Shown in pieces: positions 8,434 to 17,728 of a stretch of 64,000 nucleotides of DNA. The position numbers and the translations under genes were made by a program. Below the pieces are notes generated by a model. That model searched no databases and was not told the DNA's origin. It saw only the letters and a list, made by a program, of their open reading frames with translations. Numbering within the stretch: position 1 is the stretch's first letter; every line of letters starts with the position of its first letter. The DNA is from Chromohalobacter sp. 11-W (GTDB taxonomy: Bacteria; Pseudomonadota; Gammaproteobacteria; Pseudomonadales; Halomonadaceae), in assembly GCF_029889905.1 (NCBI RefSeq), contig NZ_JARANZ010000005.1, forward strand, positions 1 to 64,000. Direction: 5' to 3'.

Positions 8434-9230
8434 CACTCAGACTCGAACGTCTCGATTGCCGTTTGGGAGGCACGCCCGTCCTCGAGGGCATCGCCGGTCT
8501 GCAGGCACGTCCCGGCGAGGTCACCGCCCTGATCGGCCCCAATGGCGCCGGGAAATCGACACTGCTCAAGGCCATCGCTGGCCTCCAGCGTGCCGACGGC
8601 TCGCTCATATTGAATGACCAGGAATTGATAACGCTATCGCTCGAACGACGTGCCCGATACCTCTATTACTTGCCGCAAGAGCTCGGCTCACGCGCCGTGC
8701 TCAGCGTGTTCGAAGCGGTCTTGCTGGCACGCCGCACCTGCATTCACGAAGCGCATGAATGCGCGCTACGTAAGGTGCAGGAGACACTTCAGGCTTTGGA
8801 GCTGGAGCCACTGGCCGAGCGCGACTTGAGCCAGCTCTCGGGCGGTCAACGACAACGGGTCGCCATCGCGCAAGCCGTGACGCGTGAGCCGTCGCTGCTA
8901 CTGCTCGACGAACCGACCAGCGCGCTGGACCTTCATCATCAATTGCAAGTGCTCGACTGGCTGACTCGCCTCGCGGCGCAGCGCCACATCATCGTCGTCA
9001 TCGCCATTCATGACCTTAGCCTGGCGGCGCGCTTCGCCCATCATGTATGGATGCTCAAGGCAGGCCGCGTCGCTGCCAGCGGCACTCCCAGCGACGTCCT
9101 AACCCATGCGCGCCTGCGCGATGTCTATGCCATCGAGGCGCACATCGAATGGCCGGACGACGAGCCGCCGCGTATCACGCCCCTCACAGCGATTCACTCC
9201 CTAGGCAATGTTCATGCAGATAGGTTCTAA
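8430..9230 (+). CDS. FecE/BtuD-type ABC transporter ATPase
   Basis: ATP-binding subunit partnered with the preceding permease. It shows Walker A GPNGAGKST, the signature LSGGQRQR and Walker B LLLLDEPTSALD, followed by the switch His in AIHDLSLAARFAHH. The ATG at 8430 is preferred: AAGGAG lies 8 bases upstream and it overlaps the permease stop as ATGA. An ATG at 8424 is too close to that site. Metal chelate or cobalamin import is the family expectation. Confidence 0.92.
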   Translation: MTLRLERLDCRLGGTPVLEGIAGLQARPGEVTALIGPNGAGKSTLLKAIAGLQRADGSLILNDQELITLSLERRARYLYYLPQELGSRAVLSVFEAVLLARRTCIHEAHECALRKVQETLQALELEPLAERDLSQLSGGQRQRVAIAQAVTREPSLLLLDEPTSALDLHHQLQVLDWLTRLAAQRHIIVVIAIHDLSLAARFAHHVWMLKAGRVAASGTPSDVLTHARLRDVYAIEAHIEWPDDEPPRITPLTAIHSLGNVHADRF

Positions 9231-9367
9231 CAAGACAAGCACTGCCTTCGTTAAAGGCATATAAGCTTCGAACCAATCGATATTGGGGGATCGTTTCGGC
9301 GGTTTGCTAGGGTATGGCCATTCGTCGAAGTCGGCAGACTTCACGCCACCTTCCACAGGAGCTCATC

Positions 9368-9988
9368 ATGTCGCTCGATATCGATGCCATCAATCGCGAT
9401 CTTGGCCACGACCCGGAGGCCCTGGTGCGCTGGGCACTCTCGCTCGATGGCAAGGCAATCTGCACGACCAACTTCCGGCCTTTCGAGGCAGTGATCCTGC
9501 ATATGATCACGCAGGTGCAGCCGAACATTCCCGTGGTCTGGATGGACTCAGGCTATAACACCGAGGCCACTTATCGCTTCGCAGAAGAGATCAGCCGTCA
9601 GTTGGACCTCAACTTGACGATCTATCATCCGCGCCGCTCACGCGCGCATCGCGATGCCGTCGAGGGTGAGTTTCCGACCATCGACGATCCGCGCCACGCG
9701 GCGTTCACTGAGGAAGTCAAGCTAGAGCCATTCCAGCGGGCGCTGCGCGAGGCCGCGCCGCGTGTATGGCTCACCGCACTGCGCGCCGAAGACACCGCCG
9801 AACGTGCCCAGATGCAGCCGGTATCAATCAATCAGGATGGCTTGATCAAGGTCGCGCCCGTACTGCACTGGAGCGCCAAGGATATGTATCAGTACCTGCA
9901 GAAGCACGATCTGCCCAACAACTTCGATTACTTCGACCCGACCAAGGTGGAAGACAAGCGCGAGTGCGGGCTGCACCTTCAGCACTAG
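9368..9988 (+). CDS. cysH: Phosphoadenylyl-sulfate reductase, short divergent form
   Basis: Predicted to reduce PAPS to sulfite with thioredoxin in assimilatory sulfate reduction. The catalytic KRECGLH is at the C-terminus, and WMDSGYNTEATYRF and YQYLQKHDLP match the family. It lacks the Cys-Cys cluster ligands of APS reductases. At 206 residues it is shorter than E. coli CysH (244). Only about 18 residues separate YLQKH from ECGLH, so the usual GDTHTT-type loop is missing, and the nucleotide loop reads TTNFRP rather than SSSFG. AGGAG precedes the ATG. The cysB gene lies just downstream, convergent. Confidence 0.82.
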   Translation: MSLDIDAINRDLGHDPEALVRWALSLDGKAICTTNFRPFEAVILHMITQVQPNIPVVWMDSGYNTEATYRFAEEISRQLDLNLTIYHPRRSRAHRDAVEGEFPTIDDPRHAAFTEEVKLEPFQRALREAAPRVWLTALRAEDTAERAQMQPVSINQDGLIKVAPVLHWSAKDMYQYLQKHDLPNNFDYFDPTKVEDKRECGLHLQH

Positions 9989-10033
9989 GCGCCGAAACCC
10001 AGCATCCGCCGAACCGATGACACGACGCCTGCC

Positions 10034-10065
10034 ATGCCGATGCCGCCTTTATGGGGCATCGGCAT
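10034..10065. terminator. Bidirectional terminator between cysH and cysB
   Basis: An 11-base perfect stem (ATGCCGATGCC / GGCATCGGCAT) with a 10-base loop lies between two convergent genes. There is no strong T-run on either side, so efficiency is uncertain. Confidence 0.6.
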
Positions 10066-10086
10066 TCTCGTATTGCCAGGCCGTTC

Positions 10087-11100
<1,014 letters not shown>

Positions 11101-11317
11101 TTAAATTTGTGATTACTTTAAAGCATATGGTGCGAGAGTAGAAGAGCGTCGACACCCTGGCAATACCGCACCGTGGTGGTGCGTGGAAAAGCGCCGACAT
11201 GATAGGCTGATGCTATTGTCACCATACCGATGGGGCATTTGCCAGGGCCATGGTCAGCGGCTACCATCGCCTCATCTACGCTCGCAAAAGCGCAACGGAA
11301 TACTGGAGAGATTCGTA

Positions 11318-11641
11318 ATGGCTAATAATGTCGATGTCACCTCCGCTAACTTCGAGCAGGAAGTCGTCAACGCCGAACAGCCCGTACTGCTCAAGTTCTG
11401 GGCGCCGTGGTGCGGCCCTTGCAAGATGATGGCCCCTGTAGTCGATGAAGTCGCCGATGAGAAAGCCGGTGGTCTCAAGGTCGTCAGCATTAACGTCGAC
11501 GACGCACCGGAAATCGCCGCCGAGCAAGGCGTGCGCGGTGTTCCGACTGTGATGATGTTCAAGTCCGGCGCCAAGGTGGCTTCCTTGGTCGGCGCACAGT
11601 CCAAGTCGCAGCTGACACAGTTCATCGATCAGAACGCCTGA
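11318..11641 (+). CDS. trxA: Thioredoxin 1
   Basis: Small cytosolic dithiol reductant. It donates electrons to PAPS reductase, ribonucleotide reductase and others. The 107-residue protein has the WCGPCK active site (WAPWCGPCKMMAP) and the cis-proline motif GVPTVMMF. The ATG at 11318 follows TGGAGAG. Its position beside cysB and near cysH fits its role as electron donor for sulfate reduction. The 259-base region between trxA and cysB holds AT-rich sequence near 11093-11125 that probably carries the cysB promoter. Confidence 0.97.
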   Translation: MANNVDVTSANFEQEVVNAEQPVLLKFWAPWCGPCKMMAPVVDEVADEKAGGLKVVSINVDDAPEIAAEQGVRGVPTVMMFKSGAKVASLVGAQSKSQLTQFIDQNA

Positions 11642-11672
11642 TCGTCACGGCGTTAAGCCGTCGAAGGATGCT

Positions 11673-11704
11673 GACAATCGCCCCGCTCATGCGGGGCGAT
11701 TGTC
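11673..11704. terminator. Terminator after trxA
   Basis: A perfect 14-base stem (GACAATCGCCCCGC and its complement) around a TCAT tetraloop, 31 bases after the trxA stop. It also lies downstream of the convergent AI-2E permease gene and can serve both strands. The T-run is weak. Confidence 0.75.
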
Positions 11705-11729
11705 GTTACGGGGGACGTCGAGGCTTAGA

Positions 11730-12824
11730 CTACTCGGGAGGCGGTTCCGGGGATCTCATCTCGGCACGCCGGCGCCGCGCGCGTTCGGAAGGGCTCAGTA
11801 ATTTCGCTAACCAACGCGTTTCGGGATGACTATCCAGCGCAATCTTGAGCGTCATGGTCAACGGCACCGACAGCAACATGCCCACTGGCCCGAAGATCCA
11901 TCCCCATACCACCAGCGACAAGAACGCCACCAACGTGGAAAGTCCCATCGTGCGTCCCATGACCCGGGGCTCGATGATATTTCCCATGAGGAAATTGATC
12001 GCCAGATAGGCACCCGCCAGCAGCATCGCCTTGAAGGGGCCACCTTCCGGCATCGCCAAGGTCAAGAGCACGGCAGGCACGGCCGCCAAGGCCGAGCCGA
12101 TATTGGGAATGTAGTTGAGACAGAACGCCAAGGTTCCCCACAACAGCGCGAAGTCGACTCCGATCACCATGCACGTGCCCCACACCAGCACACCGGTCAC
12201 CAAACTGATCACCGTCTTGATGGCTAGGTAGCGCTTGAGATTGCGACTGAACTCGGTGAAACGCTTTAGGCTCGGCGCCGGGTTGAGCAACGCTTGCGAG
12301 ACCTTGTTGCGGAAATCCAATGTCTCGAACAGCATGAAGATCACCAACAGCATGATCACAACGCTCTGCGAGAGCAGGTTACCCACACTGCCAAGGAAAA
12401 CGGGAACCCAGTCGGTCGCCCGGGAGGCATCGAAAAGCTCGGAGACACCCTTGGGATCAATGGATATCCCCTGCCCCGCCAGCCATCGCAGCACGGTCAG
12501 ATAGTGCTCTTGCAGCTGGTCCTGAAGCTTGGGCAAGGCGTCCATGAAGGTCGTGAAACTGTTGCCGAGAAGTGCACCCAACAAGGTCATCAACACGCCG
12601 AGTATCAGCAACGTGGCCAATACCGAAAGCCGCATGCCCAAGCCGCGCTCATGCAGCCAATGCACCGGTGATGTGCAGATCACGGCGATGAACAGTGATA
12701 GCAGTATGGGAATCAGCAAGTCGGCGCCTGCCTGCATGCCGCCAACGATGATCACCAAAGACGCCAGGGTCAGCATCAAGTTGAGAGGTAGGTTCTGTGA
12801 ACCGGGGTCGTGTCCGGGGGGCAT
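11730..12824 (-). CDS. AI-2E family transporter (PerM/TqsA type)
   Basis: Polytopic inner-membrane protein of 364 residues with about seven to eight hydrophobic segments. The family mark is a C-terminal half containing NYIPNIGSALAAVPAVLL and GNIIEPRVMGRTMGLS. The family includes autoinducer-2 exporter TqsA and Na+/H+ antiporter-like members, and substrate cannot be assigned from sequence. AAGGA lies upstream of the ATG, with wide spacing. The C-terminal tail is charged (RARRRRAEMRSPEPPPE). Confidence 0.88.
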   Translation of the reverse strand: MPPGHDPGSQNLPLNLMLTLASLVIIVGGMQAGADLLIPILLSLFIAVICTSPVHWLHERGLGMRLSVLATLLILGVLMTLLGALLGNSFTTFMDALPKLQDQLQEHYLTVLRWLAGQGISIDPKGVSELFDASRATDWVPVFLGSVGNLLSQSVVIMLLVIFMLFETLDFRNKVSQALLNPAPSLKRFTEFSRNLKRYLAIKTVISLVTGVLVWGTCMVIGVDFALLWGTLAFCLNYIPNIGSALAAVPAVLLTLAMPEGGPFKAMLLAGAYLAINFLMGNIIEPRVMGRTMGLSTLVAFLSLVVWGWIFGPVGMLLSVPLTMTLKIALDSHPETRWLAKLLSPSERARRRRAEMRSPEPPPE

Positions 12825-12910
12825 GGGGCGTTCGCATCCTTGACGAAACCAAGGCCCTATTCTGCCTGGCAGGGGTTACTTGCACAAACGCCACTCCCCG
12901 CCACGAGAGA

Positions 12911-12943
12911 CTAAAAGGCGGACCCGACACGCTCCGGTCCGCC
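12911..12943 (-). terminator. Terminator after acyl-CoA dehydrogenase gene
   Basis: On the minus strand an 8-base stem GGCGGACC / GGTCCGCC is followed by TTTTAG. It lies 34 bases after the acyl-CoA dehydrogenase stop codon and before the AI-2E permease gene. Confidence 0.75.
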
Positions 12944-12977
12944 ACGCATCATTCAGTTGCGCAAGCTCAAGGCCCGA

Positions 12978-14789
12978 TCAAATGTCGAAACCGTGCCCAA
13001 AGTCCTCAGCCTGCATGGCCATCAACGTCTCACCACCGGCGCGTATCATCTCGGCATGCGCGCGGGTACGCGGCAACAGACGCTGGAAATAGAAGCGAGC
13101 GGTATCGAGCTTGGCACGGTAAAACGCCGCGTCGTCGGGGTTACCGGCCAGGGACTGATGCGCCGCCTGTGCCGCGCGGGCCCAGAAGAACGCCAGAGTG
13201 ACATAGCCGGCATACATCAGATAATCGACACTCGCGGCGCCCACTTCCTCACGGTCCTGCATGGCCTTCATGCCGACCGCCATGGTCAGATCACCCCACT
13301 CTGCGTTGAGCTTCGCCAAGGGGGTGACGAACTCCGCCATGGCGTCATCGCCCTCGTGAGCCTGACAGAACTTGTGGATCTGCTTGGTGAAGGGCTTGAG
13401 TGCTTCCCCTTGACTCATCAACACCTTACGCCCCAATAGATCCAGTGCCTGGATACCTGTGGTGCCTTCGTAAAGCCGCGTGATGCGGGCATCGCGCACA
13501 TACTGTTCCATGCCCCATTCGCGGATGTAGCCGTGCCCCCCAAAGACTTGCACGCCCTCATTGGTGGCCTCGAAACCTACCTCGGTCAAGAATGCCTTGA
13601 CGATGGGCGTCAGCAATCCCAATTCGGTTTCAGCCGCTTCGCGCTCGGCGGCGTCGGTCGCGCATTCCACGCGATCCGCTAGTTGCGCGGCATGCAGCAC
13701 CAGCATGCGACCACCCTCGGCAAACGCCTTCTGGGTCAACAACATGCGGCGCACATCGGGATGCGAGATGATGGGATCGGCTGGCTTGTCCGCTTCCCGC
13801 GTGCCGGACAATGCACGCATCTGTAGGCGATCGCGGGCGTAGGCCAAGGCATTCTGAAAGCTTACCTCTATCAGCCCCAGTCCCTGGATGCCAACACCGA
13901 TACGCGCCACGTTCATCATGGTGAACATGCAGGCCAGCCCCTTATGGGGTTTGCCGACGAGATATCCGCGCGCACCATCGAAGTTCATCACGCAAGTAGC
14001 GTTGCCGTGAATGCCCATCTTGTGCTCCAGGGCGCCGCAACTCACGGCATTGCGTTCACCGACTTCGCCCTCGGTATCGGGCAGGTACTTGGGCACCACG
14101 AATAGGGAGATCCCCTTGGTACCCTCCGGTGCGTCGGGCAGTTTGGCCAGAACCAGGTGCACGATGTTCTCGGCCAGGTCGTGCTCGCCCGCGGAGATGA
14201 ATATCTTGGTCCCGGTGATGAGATAACCACCCGCCTCGTCGGGACGCGCTCGGGTCTTGATCAGGCCCAGGTCGGTGCCGCATTGCGGCTCGGTCAGGCA
14301 CATGGAGCCCGTCCAGGTGCCGTCATTGAGCTTGGTCAGATACTGCGCCTTCTGCTCGTCGCTACCATGATGACGAAGCGCATCGGCGGCGCCCTGGGAA
14401 AGCCCTGGGTACATGCCCCACGCCAAATTGGTCGAACACACCATCTCCGAGAGCATCATGCCGAGTGACGTCGGCAATCCTTGACCGTGATACGCCGTAT
14501 CGCCTGATAGACTCGGCCAGCCGCCTGCCACGTACTGGGCATAGGCCTCTTTGAATCCCGCAGGCGTCAGCACCTCGCCACCTTCGAGTCGACAGCCCTG
14601 CTCGTCGCCGGTCTGGTTGAGCGGCAGTAACACCTCGCGTGTAAAGCGTGCGCCCTCTTCCAAGATCGCACTCACCACATCCGGGGTGATCTCTTCGGCC
14701 TGGGGCAACTGAGCATAATGACGCGGATAGTCGAGAACCTCGTCCATCACGAAACGAAAATCGCGTAGCGGCGCCTGGTAACTGGGCAT
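12978..14789 (-). CDS. Large acyl-CoA dehydrogenase (DmdC/AcdB-like)
   Basis: FAD enzyme that introduces an alpha,beta double bond into an acyl-CoA. At 603 residues it belongs to the long subgroup with an extra C-terminal domain, which includes medium/long-chain fatty acyl and 3-methylmercaptopropionyl-CoA dehydrogenases. Visible are the FAD-binding MCLTEPQCGTDLGLIKTRA region, VFGGHGYIREWGMEQYVRDARI and the catalytic Glu in YEGTTGIQALDL. AGGAG precedes the ATG. A PsrA-like operator overlaps its promoter, which favours a fatty acid role over DMSP breakdown. Confidence 0.93.
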   Translation of the reverse strand: MPSYQAPLRDFRFVMDEVLDYPRHYAQLPQAEEITPDVVSAILEEGARFTREVLLPLNQTGDEQGCRLEGGEVLTPAGFKEAYAQYVAGGWPSLSGDTAYHGQGLPTSLGMMLSEMVCSTNLAWGMYPGLSQGAADALRHHGSDEQKAQYLTKLNDGTWTGSMCLTEPQCGTDLGLIKTRARPDEAGGYLITGTKIFISAGEHDLAENIVHLVLAKLPDAPEGTKGISLFVVPKYLPDTEGEVGERNAVSCGALEHKMGIHGNATCVMNFDGARGYLVGKPHKGLACMFTMMNVARIGVGIQGLGLIEVSFQNALAYARDRLQMRALSGTREADKPADPIISHPDVRRMLLTQKAFAEGGRMLVLHAAQLADRVECATDAAEREAAETELGLLTPIVKAFLTEVGFEATNEGVQVFGGHGYIREWGMEQYVRDARITRLYEGTTGIQALDLLGRKVLMSQGEALKPFTKQIHKFCQAHEGDDAMAEFVTPLAKLNAEWGDLTMAVGMKAMQDREEVGAASVDYLMYAGYVTLAFFWARAAQAAHQSLAGNPDDAAFYRAKLDTARFYFQRLLPRTRAHAEMIRAGGETLMAMQAEDFGHGFDI

Positions 14790-14832
14790 CTTGAAGCTCC
14801 TGAACGGTACGGGGCAGGTGTCCCGAGGACAT

Positions 14833-14846
14833 CAAACATGCGTTTG
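14833..14846. promoter_or_regulatory. PsrA-like operator 1 (CAAACATGCGTTTG)
   Basis: A perfect CAAAC-N4-GTTTG inverted repeat, extended to TCAAAC-N4-GTTTGA, immediately downstream of the acyl-CoA dehydrogenase -10 box. It matches the published PsrA consensus (G/C)AAAC N2-4 GTTT(G/C). PsrA is a TetR-family sensor of long-chain fatty acids. Binding here would repress. Confidence 0.6.
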
Positions 14847-14875
14847 AAATTAAGCGCCGACAATGACCAAGTCAA
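14847..14875 (-). promoter_or_regulatory. Promoter of the acyl-CoA dehydrogenase gene
   Basis: Minus-strand -35 TTGACT (14870-14875) and -10 TAATTT (14847-14852) with a 17-base spacer. Operator copies flank it on both sides. It gives a leader of about 50 bases. Confidence 0.6.
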
Positions 14876-14886
14876 GCGTTCGTTTG
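14873..14886. promoter_or_regulatory. Imperfect PsrA-like operator 2
   Basis: CAAGCGTTCGTTTG is a CAAAC-N4-GTTTG repeat with one mismatch. It overlaps the -35 box at 14870-14875. Together with the perfect copy 40 bases away it brackets the promoter. Confidence 0.4.
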
Positions 14887-14915
14887 AATCTTATGGGATG
14901 ACATTGGTAGCAAGC

Positions 14916-15527
14916 TCAGGCAGCTCCCAATGGCGCCGTGGCCAGTTGCCATGCCACTAATAGCAGTATGACGCAGATGCCGCCCTCAATGATCTGCCAA
15001 GCACGCGGGTTGGCCAGACGCGGTGCCAACCAGCTCGCGCCCCCCACGAGCCCGAAGAACCATCCCAACGAAGCCATGGCCGCGCCACCCACGAAGGCTT
15101 CGGGCACGGCTTGTTGGGCGCCGATGGCGCCGAGCATGATCACCGTATCCAGATACACATGCGGATTGAGCAGGGTCACGGCCAGCGTTGCCATCAACAC
15201 ACCCCACAGGCGAGGTCGTGTCTCACCGCCGGCCTTTAGCGAGGAAGGACGACGCACACGACGCCAGGCCTGCCACGCCTGCCAACATAAGAACGCTACT
15301 CCGCCCCAGCGCGCTACTTGCATGAGCACCGAATGCGACGTTAGCAAAGCCCCCAGCCCTAGCACGCCCGCACCGATTAGCATCAGATCGCACAATGCAC
15401 AGACGGTCGCCACCCACCAGGGGTATTCATGCGTTAGCCCGCGTTGAAGTACGAACGCATTCTGCGCGCCGATGGCAATGATCAACCCCGCCCCCACGAA
15501 CAGACCATTGAGCCAAGAACCCCACAT
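14916..15527 (-). CDS. argO: LysE/ArgO-family basic amino acid exporter
   Basis: Inner-membrane exporter of arginine and possibly lysine or canavanine. The 203-residue protein has six hydrophobic segments and the LysE family start GAGLIIAIGAQNAFVLQRGL, plus NPHVYLDTVIMLGAIGAQ. GAGGGG lies upstream of the ATG. A LysR gene of the ArgP type diverges from it, the same arrangement as argP-argO and lysG-lysE, so lysine/arginine-dependent activation through the 106-base intergenic region is expected. Confidence 0.92.
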   Translation of the reverse strand: MWGSWLNGLFVGAGLIIAIGAQNAFVLQRGLTHEYPWWVATVCALCDLMLIGAGVLGLGALLTSHSVLMQVARWGGVAFLCWQAWQAWRRVRRPSSLKAGGETRPRLWGVLMATLAVTLLNPHVYLDTVIMLGAIGAQQAVPEAFVGGAAMASLGWFFGLVGGASWLAPRLANPRAWQIIEGGICVILLLVAWQLATAPLGAA

Positions 15528-15633
15528 ATCCGTCCCCTCTTTTCACCCGGGATACATTGATAAGTGACGCAGAATACGCTTGACTACAAGAATAAGTTAA
15601 ATTAATTCAAGGAATGGGTGATAACGTTTACTG

Positions 15634-16542
15634 ATGCTTGATTACAAACTGCTCGAAGCACTGGCCGTCGTGGTCGACCAAGGAGGATTCGAACGCGGGG
15701 CGCATTATCTGGGGCTCACTCAGTCGGCTGTCTCGCAACGCATCAAATTGTTGGAAGCGCGCCTCGGCCAACCGGTGCTAGTACGCACGCCCAAGCTTGC
15801 TCCGACACCGCTGGGTCGGCGGCTTCTCAATCACGTGCAACAGGTTCGGCTGCTCGAGCATGACCTGCTCGACCAGATCCCGGCATTGGGAGAGCGCGAG
15901 CAACGCCTGCGCCTGGCCATCAATGCCGACAGCCTGGCCACCTGGTGGTCGCCGACCACCGGCGACTTCTGCCGACGCCAAGGCGTTTTATTGGACTTGA
16001 TCGTCGAGGATCAGGATGTCGCGCTCAAGCGCATGCGCGATGGCGAGGTCGCTGGCTGCATCTGCGCCACGCCGCGCCCCGTTCAAGGGGCCCGCGCGCA
16101 CGCCCTGGGCAGCATGCGCTACCGTGCCATCGCCAGCCCCGGCTACGTGTCACGCCATTTCAGCGAAGGGCTGACGCACGATGCCTTGCGCAAGGCGCCG
16201 GCCATCGTATTCGGGCCTGATGATCGCCTTCAGCATCGTTACCTGGAGATGCGAGGCTATAAGGAATCATTTCCACACCATCTATGCCCGTCCTCGGAAG
16301 GCTTCGTGCATCTGGCCCTGGCCGGTATGGGCTACGGATTGATTCCCGAACGACAGGTGGAACGCGAACGACGTGAGGGGCGTCTGGTCGACCTCGACGC
16401 GAACAGCTACATCGATGTGCCGCTGTACTGGCATCATTGGCGCCACGGTGGCGACACATTGGACGCCTTGACCACTCATTTGCTCGCTATGAGCAGCGCT
16501 TGGCTCATGCCGCCCTCACCGCAGTCTCAACCCCTACTCTAG
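15634..16542 (+). CDS. argP: ArgP/LysG-type LysR regulator
   Basis: Activator of the divergent exporter gene. The 302-residue protein has the ArgP-like N-terminus MLDYKLLEALAVVVDQGGFE and helix-turn-helix TQSAVSQRIKLLEARLG, followed by a periplasmic-binding-like effector domain. The ribosome site is weak (AAGGAATGGG, far from the ATG). The 106-base region shared with argO is AT-rich (15585-15615) and probably contains both promoters. Confidence 0.9.
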   Translation: MLDYKLLEALAVVVDQGGFERGAHYLGLTQSAVSQRIKLLEARLGQPVLVRTPKLAPTPLGRRLLNHVQQVRLLEHDLLDQIPALGEREQRLRLAINADSLATWWSPTTGDFCRRQGVLLDLIVEDQDVALKRMRDGEVAGCICATPRPVQGARAHALGSMRYRAIASPGYVSRHFSEGLTHDALRKAPAIVFGPDDRLQHRYLEMRGYKESFPHHLCPSSEGFVHLALAGMGYGLIPERQVERERREGRLVDLDANSYIDVPLYWHHWRHGGDTLDALTTHLLAMSSAWLMPPSPQSQPLL

Positions 16543-16560
16543 ACGGCCTAATGGTCGCAA

Positions 16561-16866
16561 TCAGGGCGACTGTAGGTGCCGCTCGACGCTGGCGACCTTG
16601 TCATCCATGTGCTGCTCGCGATCTGTGCGCGTGCCCATCTTCAGCGTCGTGGTAATGCGTGGCGCGCCCATTTCGTGCACGCGCTGATGGCACGCCTTGA
16701 CCACCGCCATGACGTCGTCCCACGGGCCCTCGATGTTGGTGCCGTAGGCATGCATGCGGTACTCAAGCCCCGAGGCCTCGATAACGCGCTGACAGGCCGC
16801 GACGTGCTCCCCCACCGAAACGCCCACGCCCAACGGCACGACGCATAGATCGACGATGACATGCAT
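16561..16866 (-). CDS. MTH1187-family thiamine-binding protein
   Basis: Small cytosolic protein of 101 residues with a ferredoxin-like fold (formerly DUF77/YqgV). The family pattern is clear: VDLCVVPLGVGVSVGEHVAACQ at the start, GLEYRMHAYGTNIEGPWDDV in the middle and a C-terminal TTTLKMGTR. Some members bind thiamine or related compounds, but the physiological role is not settled. GAGGAGG precedes the ATG. It is convergent with argP, 18 bases away. The lolA terminator lies upstream, so it has its own promoter or reads through. Confidence 0.85.
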   Translation of the reverse strand: MHVIVDLCVVPLGVGVSVGEHVAACQRVIEASGLEYRMHAYGTNIEGPWDDVMAVVKACHQRVHEMGAPRITTTLKMGTRTDREQHMDDKVASVERHLQSP

Positions 16867-16925
16867 AGCACTTCCTCCTCGTCTTGACGCTCGCCTCGGT
16901 AACTCTCGGCAAGCCTGCTCTGAAA

Positions 16926-16955
16926 CGCAAAACGCCAGGCCACGTGGGCCTGGCG
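16926..16955 (-). terminator. Rho-independent terminator after lolA
   Basis: On the minus strand a 9-base stem CGCCAGGCC / GGCCTGGCG with a 5-base loop is followed by TTTTGCGTTT. It lies about 20 bases after the lolA stop. Confidence 0.82.
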
Positions 16956-16974
16956 CATCAGTAGACGGCGCCGA

Positions 16975-17601
16975 TCAACCGCCTTCGCGGATGACGTCGG
17001 CCCCGTCGGGAATCTCGAATTCGAAACGCGAGTCCGAAATGTCGTCGTTGACGTCGATGTCATCGAAGTTGATCGCGGTACGCTGTCCGGTGCTGTCTTC
17101 CATCTGCAACCCCTCCAGGCGATCATCCTCGAAGGTAAGCTCGAGGCTCTCGAACAACGTGTCGGGCGACTTGGGTATGAGCGTGAAGGTTTCGATGCCG
17201 GATTCTTGGCGGCTCGTTACCTCATAGTTTTCGGTCAATGCCTCGGCGCTTCCCGAAAGCAACAATGCTGGCGTATGTGTCACCCGCGTATCGAGCGGGC
17301 GAACACTGACCTGTTGCAGATCGGGGTCGTAGAGGTACACCTTGTCACCGTCGGAGACCACGACCTGCTGATACGGCGCGTCGACTTCCCAGTGGAACTT
17401 GCCGGGACGGGACAACCACATATGGCCTTCGACCTTCTGCAGGCGCTGGCCGCTACCATCGAGGATCTGCTGTTCGAAATCCGCCGAATAGCTGTCCAGC
17501 GGCTCCAACAAGTTCGTCAAACGTTCCACACCATCCGCTTGCGCCATACTCGGAAACGCCAATGCCGCGCCCAGGGCCAAGGCCAGCTTGAATGTTTTCA
17601 T
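16975..17601 (-). CDS. lolA: Outer-membrane lipoprotein carrier protein
   Basis: Periplasmic chaperone that carries lipoproteins from LolCDE to LolB. The 208-residue protein has a signal peptide (MKTFKLALALGAALAFPSMA, cleavage after AQA). The mature start LTNLLEPLDSYSADFEQQI and GHMWLSRPGKFHWEV are typical of LolA. The ATG at 17601 has AAGGAG 5 bases upstream. An ATG seven codons earlier would give a poor signal peptide. It follows ftsK as in Pseudomonas. A terminator follows it. Confidence 0.94.
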   Translation of the reverse strand: MKTFKLALALGAALAFPSMAQADGVERLTNLLEPLDSYSADFEQQILDGSGQRLQKVEGHMWLSRPGKFHWEVDAPYQQVVVSDGDKVYLYDPDLQQVSVRPLDTRVTHTPALLLSGSAEALTENYEVTSRQESGIETFTLIPKSPDTLFESLELTFEDDRLEGLQMEDSTGQRTAINFDDIDVNDDISDSRFEFEIPDGADVIREGG

Positions 17602-17728
17602 TACCACTCCTTGTTTCCTCATCCTGCGTTACACGGTGTGACGCCACCTCGGACGAAAAAGTTGCAACGCCCGAGGCAACGTTCACCGTCTTTGCACTTT
17701 TTACTGGCCTCTAGGAGCGCTTGTGCGC

